In this document: in pieces, positions 53,301-63,945 of the stretch
Numbering within the stretch: position 1 is the first letter of the stretch
How the letters are laid out: each line of letters starts with the position of its first letter
Translations under genes and position numbers: made by a program
Notes under the pieces: generated by a model
Databases searched by the model: none
What the model was told of the DNA's origin: nothing
The model's input: the letters and a program-made list of their open reading frames with translations, nothing else
Source: Luscinia megarhynchos
Taxonomy: Eukaryota > Chordata > Aves > Passeriformes > Turdidae
Assembly (NCBI GenBank): GCA_034336665.1
Contig: JAPFBE010000002.1
Span: 10,944,406-11,008,405 of the forward strand
Direction: 5' to 3'
Length of the DNA stretch: 64,000 bases

Positions 53301-55967
53301 CTTTTTTAGAATTTAATATTTAAAGTTTCTAAGTGAACTGATTTTAAATGTCAACACTTAATTTCCCAAATTAAATTAGGGATACTCAAGCAATTTAGGT
53401 GCCTAATTTTTTATTAATATCTCACAATTGATTGACACTTCAGTTTCTAGCTTCCTTATCAAATCCCATCAACCATCATTAAGTTTTCTTATTATTCTTA
53501 GAGCGAACCATGGAAACCACAAACAACTTTTTATTTTCATCCATTTTTATTGTATTTTATGACCATTTGATTTTATATTACTGAAATCATGAATAAGTCT
53601 CTGTCTGAATGGACATGATTAATAGATGACAGAAGTAGAAATATAAGTGAAGAAACAACACTATTAATAAGGTTGTTTCTCAGACCAATAAATGTTTAAA
53701 AAGACATGAGAGCCAAAGCACTTACACTGTGCAATACATGTGTTTATAGATTACAAATTAAATTGCCATCATTTGCCAGCAGTAACTTCATGGTGTTATA
53801 GACAATCACCAATTTTCTGAGATAGAAATTGTTGAGATGCAGCAGTTCCTACTGTATTTGAGAGGAAAGAGAAATTTACACATGGGTGGCATCCGATGTG
53901 TGTGGGTGGAGTATCATGCATAAAGATTCAACTAGTTCTTGCAAAAAGATCAAATTAAAGGAATTCACGATTCATTCTGTTGGTATTCCAAATAAATACA
54001 TGGCTCTAGAAAATTAAAATCAGAAAAAAAATGTTAATTTCTATGCTAAAACCTTAGCAAGTACTTTATCTGATCTCACTGAGGAGTTTGCACTGAAATA
54101 TCTCTTTGGATGGAGGTGGAGTTCTTCTTTAATGAGTATTTCAGAAATTTGATTTCATGCAGAGAAGATTCTCAAAGTATCATCAGACAAAACAAAAGTG
54201 ACAAACAAGGAGTCTGTTAATTAATATCATGGCCTTGTCAGACAGAGTGTGAGAGGACAATAAAGTGTAGACCTTGGAGTACAGCAAAATGTTTATCTCA
54301 ATACTGAACAGGAGTATCAGATATAGTCAAGCAGATACCAAAACAAGAAATTATTATAAAGAGCAGTCAAAAAAGAGAAGTGCATGGGAGGGCCATTTAT
54401 GAAAGGTGCTGACTAGAACCAAGTTTGAAAACAGTATTTTGTGGTGCCTGTTTGGGTCCACAAAGAACTGACCCAGTTTGTACTGTCAGCTTAGCACCCT
54501 ATTCAATCATTACTACACAGATAAAATTGTGTAAGAAATTTCTCTTCTGTTATCAACCTTTTGAGATAAGTCTTTCTGCTACAGAAATTTTTATCCCTCA
54601 AGAAGGATATGACAATCTAAACAATTTTTAAACTTTATTGCGAGATTATATAAACTTTGGGCAATCATGAGAAAAGACCAAAGATCTAAAAATTACCCAA
54701 AGCCATCTACATCAGTAAACGTCAAGAAAATAGCTGTACTATATATGAAAAAAGAATGAAGAGTTGTGTCTTTGTTTTTCAGATCACAGTTCTTCCTCAT
54801 CTTTCCTCAACTCTCTTTTTAGCTCTCAATCATGAACATGAATATAACTTTTATGGATTAAAATGTGTGCTTCTCAAAAATATTTATTGAGATACAATAT
54901 AGAAGAGGAAACTTTTCCCCTATGCAAAAAACCCAATGCACAGTGGCAGCAAGCACCAAACCCTGTGTATCAGAGCACAATTATCAAAGCTTCTGTGGTC
55001 ATATTATGACTCAAAGGGGCAAACAAAGGAAAGAATAAACACAATTTCAGTTATCGGAATATCATAATAGTCAGTACACTAAACTACCATAACTATGTGG
55101 TTTAACACCAATTAACTCAGTATACCTTGTCAGTACTCAGTGATGGAAACATTGGTCTGATCGGTTTGGTTGGAAGATCTGTGGATCTTTCACTGATGTT
55201 TTGGGAAAAGGTAGCTACAGTGCTTTTGGTTCCTTGTCTGTGCAGCAGGAGGACAGTTGTGCAGAATGTTGGAAATCTTGAGGAAGAACAGGGTCTCTTG
55301 AGGGATTTAACATTAAATTCCAGTTGATCTCAGAAAGTCTTTAAAATTCTTTTGCATGGACTCCATCTCCATGGTAAAACTGAACCTGCAGTCAAGAAAA
55401 CTGGAAGTTGAATTAGCCAAAGTTTTATGGAGGTTTATCACTGACGTTTACTAAGACATGTAGACTTACCCAGGAAGTCTTTGAATCTTCTGTCTGAAGG
55501 TTTATCTTAGAAAATTTCTCAGACCATGCACGAAACTCAGAAGTATGCCAGATCATACAATTGGTAACTAACAAGAGACAAGAAATCACGCCAAACAAAA
55601 ATGTCATTTAACATTGTATTTCCATTTCATGTTTTGCTTCAGGTTTCTATGTCACAAGTACAGACAAACTTGTTTTCAATAAGAAGTTGGTTCCCATAAC
55701 AAGTTACTTGTAAACATCTTATGTTTTATTGTCTCATTAAAAAAAGCATATTAGAAATTAATTATTCTGTTATGTATGAACAAAACTGTCTCACATACCC
55801 AATAAATAATCACACAAAAAAAGCAAAATACTTCCAGAGCAGAGCAGCGAGTATATGCTTATTATTGTCATGGGTACAACAATAACCTGTGTGCTTATTG
55901 ACTCTTAAACAGCATTTTAAAAATTGCAAACCAAACCCCAAAAAAATGCAATATTTACCTCTTGATC
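50381..55967. other. Unique non-coding sequence
   Basis: No coding gene, RNA or mobile element is recognised. Frames do not exceed 75 codons. Confidence 0.6.
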
Positions 55968-56025
55968 TAGTATCACACTGTGATACATGTTAGTATCACA
56001 CTGTTACCCAAAAAGTGTGATACTA
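55968..56025. repeat. Three-armed repeat: two direct and one inverted copy
   Basis: TAGTATCACACTG occurs at 55968-55980 and 55991-56003. The reverse complement AGTGTGATACTA follows at 56014-56025. The first copy also forms its own near-palindrome, GTATCACACTGTGATAC. It lies 125 bases left of the LTR's target-site duplication and is outside the element. Confidence 0.85.
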
Positions 56026-56149
56026 ACCATCACTGAAATATTAATCATACATAAAGCTGACATACCTGGTAAAATAGAGTCTTTTAGGTAATTTCTTTAA
56101 AGAGCTATCTCCAATTGAGGTTCATCCTAAAGATCATTCCAGAAGGCTC

Positions 56150-56155
56150 GTCACC
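56150..56155. repeat. Left target-site duplication, GTCACC
   Basis: Six bases directly left of the LTR's 5' TG, identical to the six bases at 56568-56573. Confidence 0.8.
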
Positions 56156-56210
56156 TGTGGGAAGAGATGGGATGGAGTTGAGCTGTGGGCTGTGGGACGT
56201 GCCTGCAGAA

Positions 56211-56293
56211 GCACATGGCAGCACAAAGGAGCACGTGGCAGCACAAAGGAGCACATGGCAGCACAAAGGAGCACACATGGTGGCACAGAAAGG
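56211..56293 (+). repeat. 20-bp tandem repeat inside LTR U3
   Basis: The unit GCACATGGCAGCACAAAGGA occurs three times in tandem (56211-56230, 56231-56250 with one change A to G, 56251-56270), followed by a degenerate fourth copy. Each unit is itself two related 10-mers. Tandem repeats in U3 often act as enhancer arrays in retroviral LTRs; that role here is inference. Confidence 0.95.
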
Positions 56294-56495
56294 CTTGTCT
56301 CCACCAGACCTTGGGGTGAGGAGGTGCCACAGGCAGAGCCCTGCGGGAGAGGAGTGTCAGAAGTTGACTGTGGGGTGAACAGCATGGGATCACCCCATGG
56401 AAGGATGTTTAGAATGTGTTTTGCTGACATGGCAACATGGGATGAGTCATGTGTGAGAATTACCAGGTAAGGAAATACTGTGCCCTGAGAAAGTG

Positions 56496-56502
56496 TATAA
56501 AA
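56496..56502 (+). promoter_or_regulatory. LTR TATA box
   Basis: TATAAAA, 17 bases before the polyadenylation signal and 66 bases before the LTR end. It fits the core promoter of the LTR. Whether it is active is unknown. Confidence 0.6.
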
Positions 56503-56518
56503 TCAGCTTATTTCTTTG

Positions 56519-56524
56519 AATAAA
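56519..56524 (+). terminator. LTR polyadenylation signal AATAAA
   Basis: Canonical AATAAA followed within 40 bases by a TG-containing stretch (GAGTCTGTGC). Its position after the TATA box is as in compact LTRs. Confidence 0.6.
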
Positions 56525-56567
56525 TGATTCAGATTCCCTGCCAGACTGAGTCTGTGCATCATTTACA

Positions 56568-56573
56568 GTCACC
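56568..56573. repeat. Right target-site duplication, GTCACC
   Basis: Directly follows the LTR's final CA and is identical to the left copy at 56150-56155. Confidence 0.8.
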
Positions 56574-59500
56574 TAAGCTGAAATCCACTAAAATAGGCCA
56601 GTATTAAGAAAAGCCATGTTATTTGCCTCTTATTGAAAAGAAAATTTAAAGTCATCAGTCTAAAAAGAGTAGAAACTACTGTAGTTGTTGAGTGGGCAGG
56701 AAGCTGACATAATTTATTTACCTATAAACCCATTTCGAAATACAGTAGAAAAATAATATTGTTTCTATGGAGGAGAAAACAACCTGAGAGTGCTCCCAGC
56801 TTTGGGATTTTTATGTCCAGTTCCAATTAGAATTAGACTAAAAGAATTACTATTATCAGGTGTCAAGCAGAAGTTCCCATTGAGAGCCATGAGAAACCAA
56901 TGGGAATGTCTCATTCCCCTACTGTCCCATGGCTCCAGCCATGTCCTTGAGCACAAGTGGTCCTTGCATATCGATCAGGCCACCAGTGCTGTATGTAAAG
57001 AAGGTTATTTAGGTAATCCACTTAAACAGCACGATCACTTTTATACCAAAATACATAGTGAACAAAAATAATAAGGCTAGATTCATTTAAAAAAGAAACC
57101 CTATCACACCTCTATTGTTTTAATTAATATGTATGAATATGTATATTCTTAATTTCAACTGGGCAAAATACTATTTCTATAACAGGGGAAACCCAGACAT
57201 GTCTTTCCCTCAGCTCCCCCACCCCAGTGTGACTTAAGGCTCCACAATGTGCCAGATTAAGACCTTGGAGATGGAAATTCAATGTTTATCCACAGGATAT
57301 GTTCAGCATTGCCAATGGCTGTGCAACTTTTCCCAAACAATGTTCCTCAACGATGACTTGAAAGGACCACAATTAGGGGCAGGAGAATAGTTTAATTTCC
57401 ATGCCCATTCAATCCTTGACTTCTCTCCTGAGCCTGCCAGCTATTGCCAATTGCAATGGGGGGTTTTGTGACATGGACACTTGTCCACTAAGAACTGGAC
57501 TGAGGCTGCAATCCAAAGTAATTATTTTCAGTCACTATTGACCTACAAGAAGTTTCAAACAAGCGAAATGTTGAAGTTTTCTGCTCTTACCAGCTTTCTC
57601 AAACAATGTTTACAGTGCAGCAGTGATAGCTGAAGTGTCCTCTGGCAACTTCAAAAACATTTTTAGCATTTTTCAGTTTTTAACACTCATCTCTGTTTAA
57701 TTTGATTATCATCTAGAAAAAAGCAAATTATAAAACCTGCTTTCAATCATATATCAAAAATGAATCTTTTTTAAAAAGCTCCTGACTTGAACTGCACATC
57801 TTGTTATACAGTAGGTATAAAAATACCAAGATCTACTTTTCACAGCCACTGTGTATAAACCACTCATGCTTTCCTGCCATACATGAAGAGCTAACTTCTG
57901 GGATTTTTTTCCCTCAGGATGTACTTTTGAAAAAGTATTTTCATGCCATTTGCTCGTGCATAGAAATATATATTTACTTTTTCAGATTTATACTTAATCA
58001 GCTAAGAGGTCATTTGGTAATGATGGGACCAAAGTTATGCAAAAGAATGTGCATTTCTGTTTACTCTCAAAGTATAGGTAATCCTGGCTTCTGTTTGGAT
58101 GGAAACCCTGGGTGCCACAGACACAAATCAAGATTTAATAACTGATGAATAGGTATCATTTAACTCTAATGTTTTAAAGCTAACTTAACAGGAAACTAAG
58201 TTATAAATAATGCACATTGTATTATCAGACTCAAGAATACAACAAACAAAAAAATGAAATTTTTAAACCAGTACTGAGGTAAACTTGCTTTGGCCTACCT
58301 CCCAGTTTGAGACAAGGGAGAGGAACAGGAGCTAACTGCACAGATCCCTCTAGTGGCAGCAGCAAAGATGGGATTTTGGCTGAACGAGCAGGTCAGAACC
58401 AGGAGATGTGTTAGGAGCGTGGGAGTCTGTGGTAAGGGAGCCTGCAGAGCAGGGCTGTGCGAGCTGTCCCTGTGGAAAGGCTGCCTGATGTCCTGAGTAC
58501 CTGCAGGACTCCGTTGTTCTGTCACTGTTTGAAGTGCAAAGAAAGGAGAAGGGCAGGAGACCAAAGGGTGAGGGAAGCAGGATGAAGGGAAGCCGTACAG
58601 TGCTATGAAGCTGAGCTGTGCTGCACAACAAGAGAGCAATACCTTTCTGCATGCTTTGATTTGTGCAGGTATCCAGATGGTTTTGGGTCATTCCAAAGGA
58701 TAAATTTTATATTGCCCACACATCATCCAATACATCTGGTTCTATTCCTTGCAACAGAAAGGAACTAGTGTCTTTTTTCTGACCTAGAAATGAGCTATTG
58801 AATGGTAGACCATGAGCTTCTGCATGTGGAGACTGTAAAATCACCTACACTGAAAAAGGCCAGTTCTTTGTCTATAAAGTCATAAAGATTCAATCTTAAT
58901 AAAAGTATAATCTCACTATCCAAGAGGAATGTTTTTTGACAAAACTCTGCCCTAAAGTCTAACATGCTTTCATGTGTCACATCTGCTCTTCACCTTACTG
59001 TGAGACTTCTCAAGTCCTACAGGAAATACTCAAGTGTATAAAAGTACAAATCATCCTGCCACCCTAATCTGTTTAGGATCTTTTTAGAAGTCTGCTCGAA
59101 AGGGACCAAAGACACAAGAAAAAAAAATTAGTACTATAATGGGGAATATATTTTGCAGGCTTACATCATTAAACATACAATAAGTTTATAATTTACTGTA
59201 ACTTAGGCAAGGTTTATACTCTGTCTACAAATTATTTGTTGATTTCTGTATTTTTTTCAGCTCACCTGAATTGACATATGTTTACTTAAGTGAGGAGTAT
59301 TTATCTGAAATGGACCATACAGTGTGACTACCTTCCATAGTTAATACAGGAACTAGGTGATGTAGAAGATCCTAACAGAACAAGAGTTCCTTGGTCAATG
59401 TTAGCATGATTTTCTTGGCAAACTCACATCCTGCTACATGTGGGAACATTTCTCTGTCTATAATTTTTACTAAATTTACTCCTCATGAATTATTAGTTGA

Positions 59501-59716
59501 AATTTCTGAAAGCCAATTACTAAAATCAGCCTAGAAAAAAATCTACTTCTACCCTGTTTTGAATACTAAAATACTTTGAGTGCTGTTTCTTGAGAATTCA
59601 GGATAGTGTTTATGGAAGACTTCCATTTGAAGCTGTTGTAATATATGGGTATTTTCTATCACAATTCAAAGATGAATCATAATATATCCTCTAGATGAGT
59701 TTAATTGATTTAAAAA
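56574..59716. other. Unique non-coding sequence with a GC-richer island
   Basis: No confirmed gene. Between 58290 and 58660 the sequence is distinctly GC-richer and G-rich on the + strand, giving two overlapping minus-strand frames of 113 and 114 codons in different phases with no domain. The rest is AT-rich and featureless. Confidence 0.5.
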
Positions 59717-59838
59717 CATACAATCATGGAATAGTTCAGGTTGGAAAATACATATTTCAATGTATTTTCAATGGAAGACCATTGAGTCCAGCCATTAAAC
59801 CAGCAGTGCCAATTCTACCACTAATCCGTGTTTCTAAT
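59717..59838 (-). mobile_element. Short CR1 LINE 3'-end remnant (first of two)
   Basis: AATCATGGAATAGTTCAGGTTGGAAAA, then 'ATTGAGTCCAGCCATTAAACCAGCAGTGCCAATTCTACCACTAA' is the reverse complement of a CR1 3' end. A stretch near 59747-59777 with two TTTCAATG words looks like a small local duplication inside it. The copy stops where a second CR1 3' end begins. Confidence 0.8.
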
Positions 59839-59840
59839 AA

Positions 59841-60322
59841 TCATACAGAATCACAGAATCAATTAGGTTGAAAAAGGCATCTGAGATCATTGAGTACAAC
59901 CTTTTGCCAAACAGCACCATGTCAACTAGACCACTGCACTAACTGCTGTGTCCAGTCTTAACACCTCCAGGGGTCGTGACTACACCACCTCCATGGGCAG
60001 CCCATTTCAATGCCTAATCACCCTTTCCATGAAAAAATTTCTTCTAATCTCCAACCTAAACCTCCCCTGACACAGTTTCAAATTATGTCCTCTTATCCCA
60101 CTGCTGGCTGCCTGGGAGAAGAGACTGAGCTCCACCTGGCTGCCACCTGCATTCAGGTAGTTGAAGAGAGTGACAAGGTCTTCCAAGCCTCCTGCACCTC
60201 TAGTCACTCCTCATTATTCCCTCCAGGCACTTCACCAACTTTATTGCTCCTTTTTGGAAGTGCTCCTGCCCCTCAATGTCTTTCTTGTAGTGAGGGGCCC
60301 AACATTCTTGAGGAACAGCTAG
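59841..60322 (-). mobile_element. CR1 LINE 3' fragment with C-terminal ORF2 remnant
   Basis: It opens with CAGAATCACAGAATCA and TTAGGTTG, a CR1 3' terminus in antisense. The minus-strand frame at 60007-60207 keeps clear CR1 ORF2 C-terminal words: LVTLFNYLNAGG, ELSLFSQ, LKLCQGRFRLEIRRNFF and ERVIRH. Further right, CTCAATGTCTTTCTTGTAG and TGAGGGGCCCAACA match the part of ORF2 that follows reverse transcriptase motifs. The 5' truncation lies near 60322. It resembles the J-type CR1 of birds from memory. It is inactive, lacking the reverse transcriptase core and endonuclease. Confidence 0.92.
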
Positions 60323-62165
60323 CTAGTGAACGAATTTTGACAGAGTTGAAATCCAGTATGAGTCTACCCAAAGCTTACAGGGTCAGAAAGGCTGAGCAAC
60401 AGTCTCAGGGAGCACAAATGGTGCAGAGGGACCATGCTGAGGAGCTTTGCAAAATCATAAATATGTATTTATATACTTCTTTAAACTAAATATCTTGTTC
60501 AGACTGTTATCAATAGATGGTGTTAGAGATGCAGCTGGATAGTTTAATCCTTAAAGGATTGTGGCCTTTGCATTCTATCATATGAGGTCACAGAAAACAT
60601 TTTGCCCTGCATTAGCATCTGTACAATAACTATACTGCAACAATTCCACTGCCTATAATAGGCCAATTTTTTTTCATTATGATCATGGCATCTATTATAT
60701 TTTGATTGCCATTATATTAGCACTTGAAGATAAAGTGACAATCTTTCTTCATGCAAATGTTAGATGCATGTCTTAGCTTATAGAAATATTTTTTCTTCTG
60801 TTTCAGCTCCATTAATTCTTTTAATTGAGAGGAAATTTTGGGAAACTTTTCACATACTGCAAGAACTCATTTTTAACAAACAAAATTAAATTGCTTTTTG
60901 TGGGTTTTTTTAATGAGAAATTAACTAGATATTAATGTTTTTGAAAACAAGGCACCATTACCTTTCCTTGAGTTAGAGAGACAGGCAGAAGAAGAATATA
61001 AACATAATCACAACGAAGCAAACCCTTATAATATAACAGACTGCTTGTCTATAAGTGGCTCCTCTCCTCTAGGTTAATGCAGTGACACTGCTGTCAAATT
61101 TTAATGTGTCACAGAAAGAAAATCACATGATTAGCTAATATTAAAATTATTTACCTTGAATTAAAGGATAAAGCACAGCTAAGGAAAAAAATCCAATTCT
61201 TAAACTATTGATACTGTCTTTTTAATATGAATGAAAACGGTAAATTTTCTTTAGAAATTGTGTTAAAAAAACCCCAAAATAATCCCCCATCATTTGAGAT
61301 TGTTGATACACAAATGTGCAAGCTTATGAGTTCACCTTTTTCTCTCACAACAATCATTTTGACTGCAAAAAAGCCTGCATTGTCTGACTGCAGCTCCCAG
61401 TTTTGTTGTATACTGCATATGCTACATAGTACAAAAGACTTGTGCTCCAGAGTACTACACACCTCTTTAATGATGAGAAATTACTGAGCTGCTGTAGGAA
61501 GTAAATACATATATACACTATTTCTATTGAGAAAACTATATTGCAATAGAACTGATAATTTCTTGCATTGTATAGTTTGATAATGACCTTTTTACAGAGA
61601 TGCCTCATCTAGGCTGACTGAGACCTGCAGCAAGAGTTCAAAGTAAAAGAACAGGACACTTTTCAATAAGGAAATAAACTTATTATTGATCACATTATTT
61701 AAAATACGGTTAGATGATCTGGCACTTCTTATGTCCATGTAGCAGAATAGAAAAAGAGGGAATGGTAGTTCTCTGATGCCTAGAAGGCAATGGGCAAGGG
61801 ATGCTCATGCTGTATTTTGCAAAGCACTGCATAAATTTTCAAAGCTAAACAAAATTAGTAATAAAATTAGTCATGCCATATGTAATGAGAAATTGCCAAG
61901 AATTAGAATTACTTTCTTTTCCAGAATAGGAACAGCAACCTCTTTTCTCTTTTCCTACCTATAGGAGGCACAGGTTGTTCATTAGGGGTCACAACAATGC
62001 TTAAATGACAGGACCCCATCCCAGATAATTCAGGGAATTCTGTGTTGCCACATGATGGCACAACACACACCACCAGGTGTGAGGGTGATGGTTGATTGAG
62101 CAGGGATGTTAAGTCAGCCTATACCACATGTCAAAACTGCTTCCATAAAATAAAAAAGATAGCAC
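60323..62165. other. Unique non-coding sequence
   Basis: No gene, RNA or recognised mobile element. Frames of 84 to 86 codons at 61205-61608 have no family signature. Confidence 0.55.
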
Positions 62166-63030
62166 ATACAGAATAACCAAGGGAATCCAGCTGAGCCTGC
62201 AAAGGTTTGGGAAAGGCAGGTCTTTCTTGGCCAACCTGATCTCTTTCTGTGACAAGGTGACCTGTGTATTGGAGGAAGGAAAGTCTGTAGATGTGGTCTA
62301 CCTAGACTTTAGTAAGGGCTTTGTCACCATCTTCCACAGCACTCTCCTGAAGAAACTGGCTGCTGATGGCCTGGATGGCTGCACTGCTCACTGTGTAGAA
62401 AATGGGATGGATGAGTGAGCCCAGAGAGTGGTGGTGGATGGAGTTACACCTAGCTGATAACTGGTCAAGAGAGATGTTTAGGGCTCAGGACTGGGGCCAG
62501 TCCTGTTTAATATCTTTATCAGTGATCTGGATGGGGATCAAGGGACAGCCTGTGGATGACACCAAGTTGGACAGGAGAGCTGGAGGACAGAAAGGCTCCA
62601 CAGAGGGATCTGGATGGGCTGGATCAATGGACAGATGCCAGTAGTATGAGGTTCAACAAGGCAAAGGGTCAGGTCCTGCACAACAACCCCAGGCAGCTCC
62701 ACAGGCTGGGAGAAGTGGCTGGAAGGCTGCCCAGCAGAAAAGGACCTGGGGATACTGATTGGCAGAGGCTGAGCATGAGCCAGTGTGTGCCCAGGTAGCC
62801 AAGAAGAGCAATGACATCCTGGCCTGTATCAGCAATAGCGTGGCCAGAAGGACCAGGGCAGTGATTGTCCCTCTGTACTTGGCACACAGGCTGCATCTGT
62901 GAGGCCACATCTCAAGTGCTGTGTTCAGTTTTGGGCCCCTCATAAAAAAACACATTGAGGTGCAAGAACAGGGCAGTGGAGCTGCTTGGAGAACAAGTCT
63001 GATGCTTGCTCCTGCAGTCAGAGAGACTAA
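62166..63030 (+). mobile_element. CR1 LINE internal ORF2 fragment, frameshifted
   Basis: The + strand carries the reverse transcriptase half of CR1 ORF2 in order. ANLISFCDKVT leads into VDVVYLDFSKGF (62290-62325; family VDVVYLDFSKAF) and KKLAADGLDGCT. Next come GWMSEPREW-like remains, a decayed catalytic segment where the usual ADDTKL reads VDDTKL (about 62550-62570), then [17 protein letters not shown], a 'GGCCTGTATCAGCAATAGCGTGGCCAG' block, and 'TGTGTTCAGTTTTGGGCCCCTCA' near 62921-62943. Several frameshifts and a stop near 62416 break it, so it cannot encode a working enzyme. Both ends are missing, including the 3' UTR, which is unusual for CR1 because its copies normally keep the 3' end. 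Confidence 0.92.
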
Positions 63031-63854
63031 TTCGTACTGATTGAATTTTTGACAGCAGCATCTGTGCTGCTCAAAACAAGCTATCTTTCTGTGCTCAGGG
63101 AAGCATGGTACCATCTCCTGGTCTAGGGAGAGTATGGAAAAGGTGACTGCAATCTACCTTTATGCCTGGAGGACAACAGACTGCCTTAATCCAAAACATA
63201 AATTAAGGAGCTCTGAAAGCTGCTATAATACATGTAAAAACTCACCTGAGATTTCTACCCAGAAACTTCACAGCCCAAAGCAACTGAGGATCCCCTTACA
63301 GGAGCATACTAGAAAGGCCATGCTGATCCCAAAAGCATTCCCTCTTCCCTGAAAAGTTTGGTATACAGAGGTTTTAATAGTCTCCTTTACTAACTGGGAA
63401 GGTGTGTGAACACTTAATGAAGTGAATTTTCCAAGAAGATGATAAGTAAAATAAATTAATTTAATAACCGTTTTAGGTTGGCCAGATGCTGCAGTGTGTT
63501 ATCCAAGTGACATCTGAACCACAATTGAAACACCCTCCAAAGTTTTAGCAATGAAAAATTTAAAACAGGTCTAGACAGACAAATTCCCTAAATGATCATT
63601 AATTAGAGGTCTCAGGGCAGACTCTGATAACTTCATCCAAGAAACCTGGGAAAGGTGGCAAAATTAGAGAGGTAAGAGACGATGAAACATGATTGAAATC
63701 CACGGTGTTCTTTTAAGTATCACATGGCTACAGTTCTCCCAATATTGCTATGTCCCAGGCTGGAACTGTTTCTAGAGTTTTAATCATTATACTATGGCAG
63801 ATTAGCACTTGCAAGTTAAAGCAGTCCCCCTTTTTATTGAGTTTAGGCTTGGGG
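63031..63854. other. Unique non-coding sequence
   Basis: No gene or repeat is recognised. The missing 3' end of the neighbouring CR1 is not found here. Confidence 0.55.
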
Positions 63855-63945
63855 GTTTTGTTGTTGTTTTGGTTTGGTTTGGGTTTGTTTTTGTTTTTGT
63901 TTTTTTTTGTTTTTGTTTTTGTTTTTGTTTTTTTTTGTTGGTTGG
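63855..63945. repeat. T-rich (GTTTTT)n tract
   Basis: GTTTTT and GTTT units with T-runs on the + strand. The frames on both strands here are homopolymer-like artefacts. Confidence 0.9.

Larger units (their letters stand above)
56156..56567 (+). mobile_element. Solo LTR of an endogenous retrovirus (class II type)
   Basis: A 412-bp unit starts with TGTGGGAAG and ends with CATTTACA, so it has the TG...CA ends of retroviral LTRs, and it lies between exact 6-bp duplications GTCACC. The + strand holds TATAAAA at 56496-56502 and AATAAA at 56519-56524, in the order expected for U3 then R. About 43 bases remain after the signal for the rest of R and U5, which is short. A 20-bp tandem repeat lies in U3. 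No internal region, primer-binding site or second LTR is adjacent, so it arose by recombination between two LTRs. A 6-bp duplication fits class II (ERVK/alpha-beta-like) elements; class III usually makes 5 bp. The intact duplication suggests moderate or recent age. Family name not determined. Confidence 0.8.

Noticed and set aside
56115..56470. Several frames of 80 to 98 codons on both strands
   Set aside because: They come from the 20-bp tandem repeat in the LTR, which is open in several phases. No retroviral protein signature is present.
56574..56700. Internal retroviral region after the LTR
   Set aside because: The duplicated GTCACC follows the LTR at once and the sequence beyond is unique, with no primer-binding site, so the element is a solo LTR.
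60010..60489. Longest + strand frame, 159 codons
   Set aside because: Most of it (to about 60322) is antisense to CR1 ORF2, which reads correctly on the other strand. The rest has no domain.
62653..63114. Minus-strand frame of 153 codons
   Set aside because: It is antisense to the CR1 ORF2 fragment, whose sense reading on the + strand matches the family.
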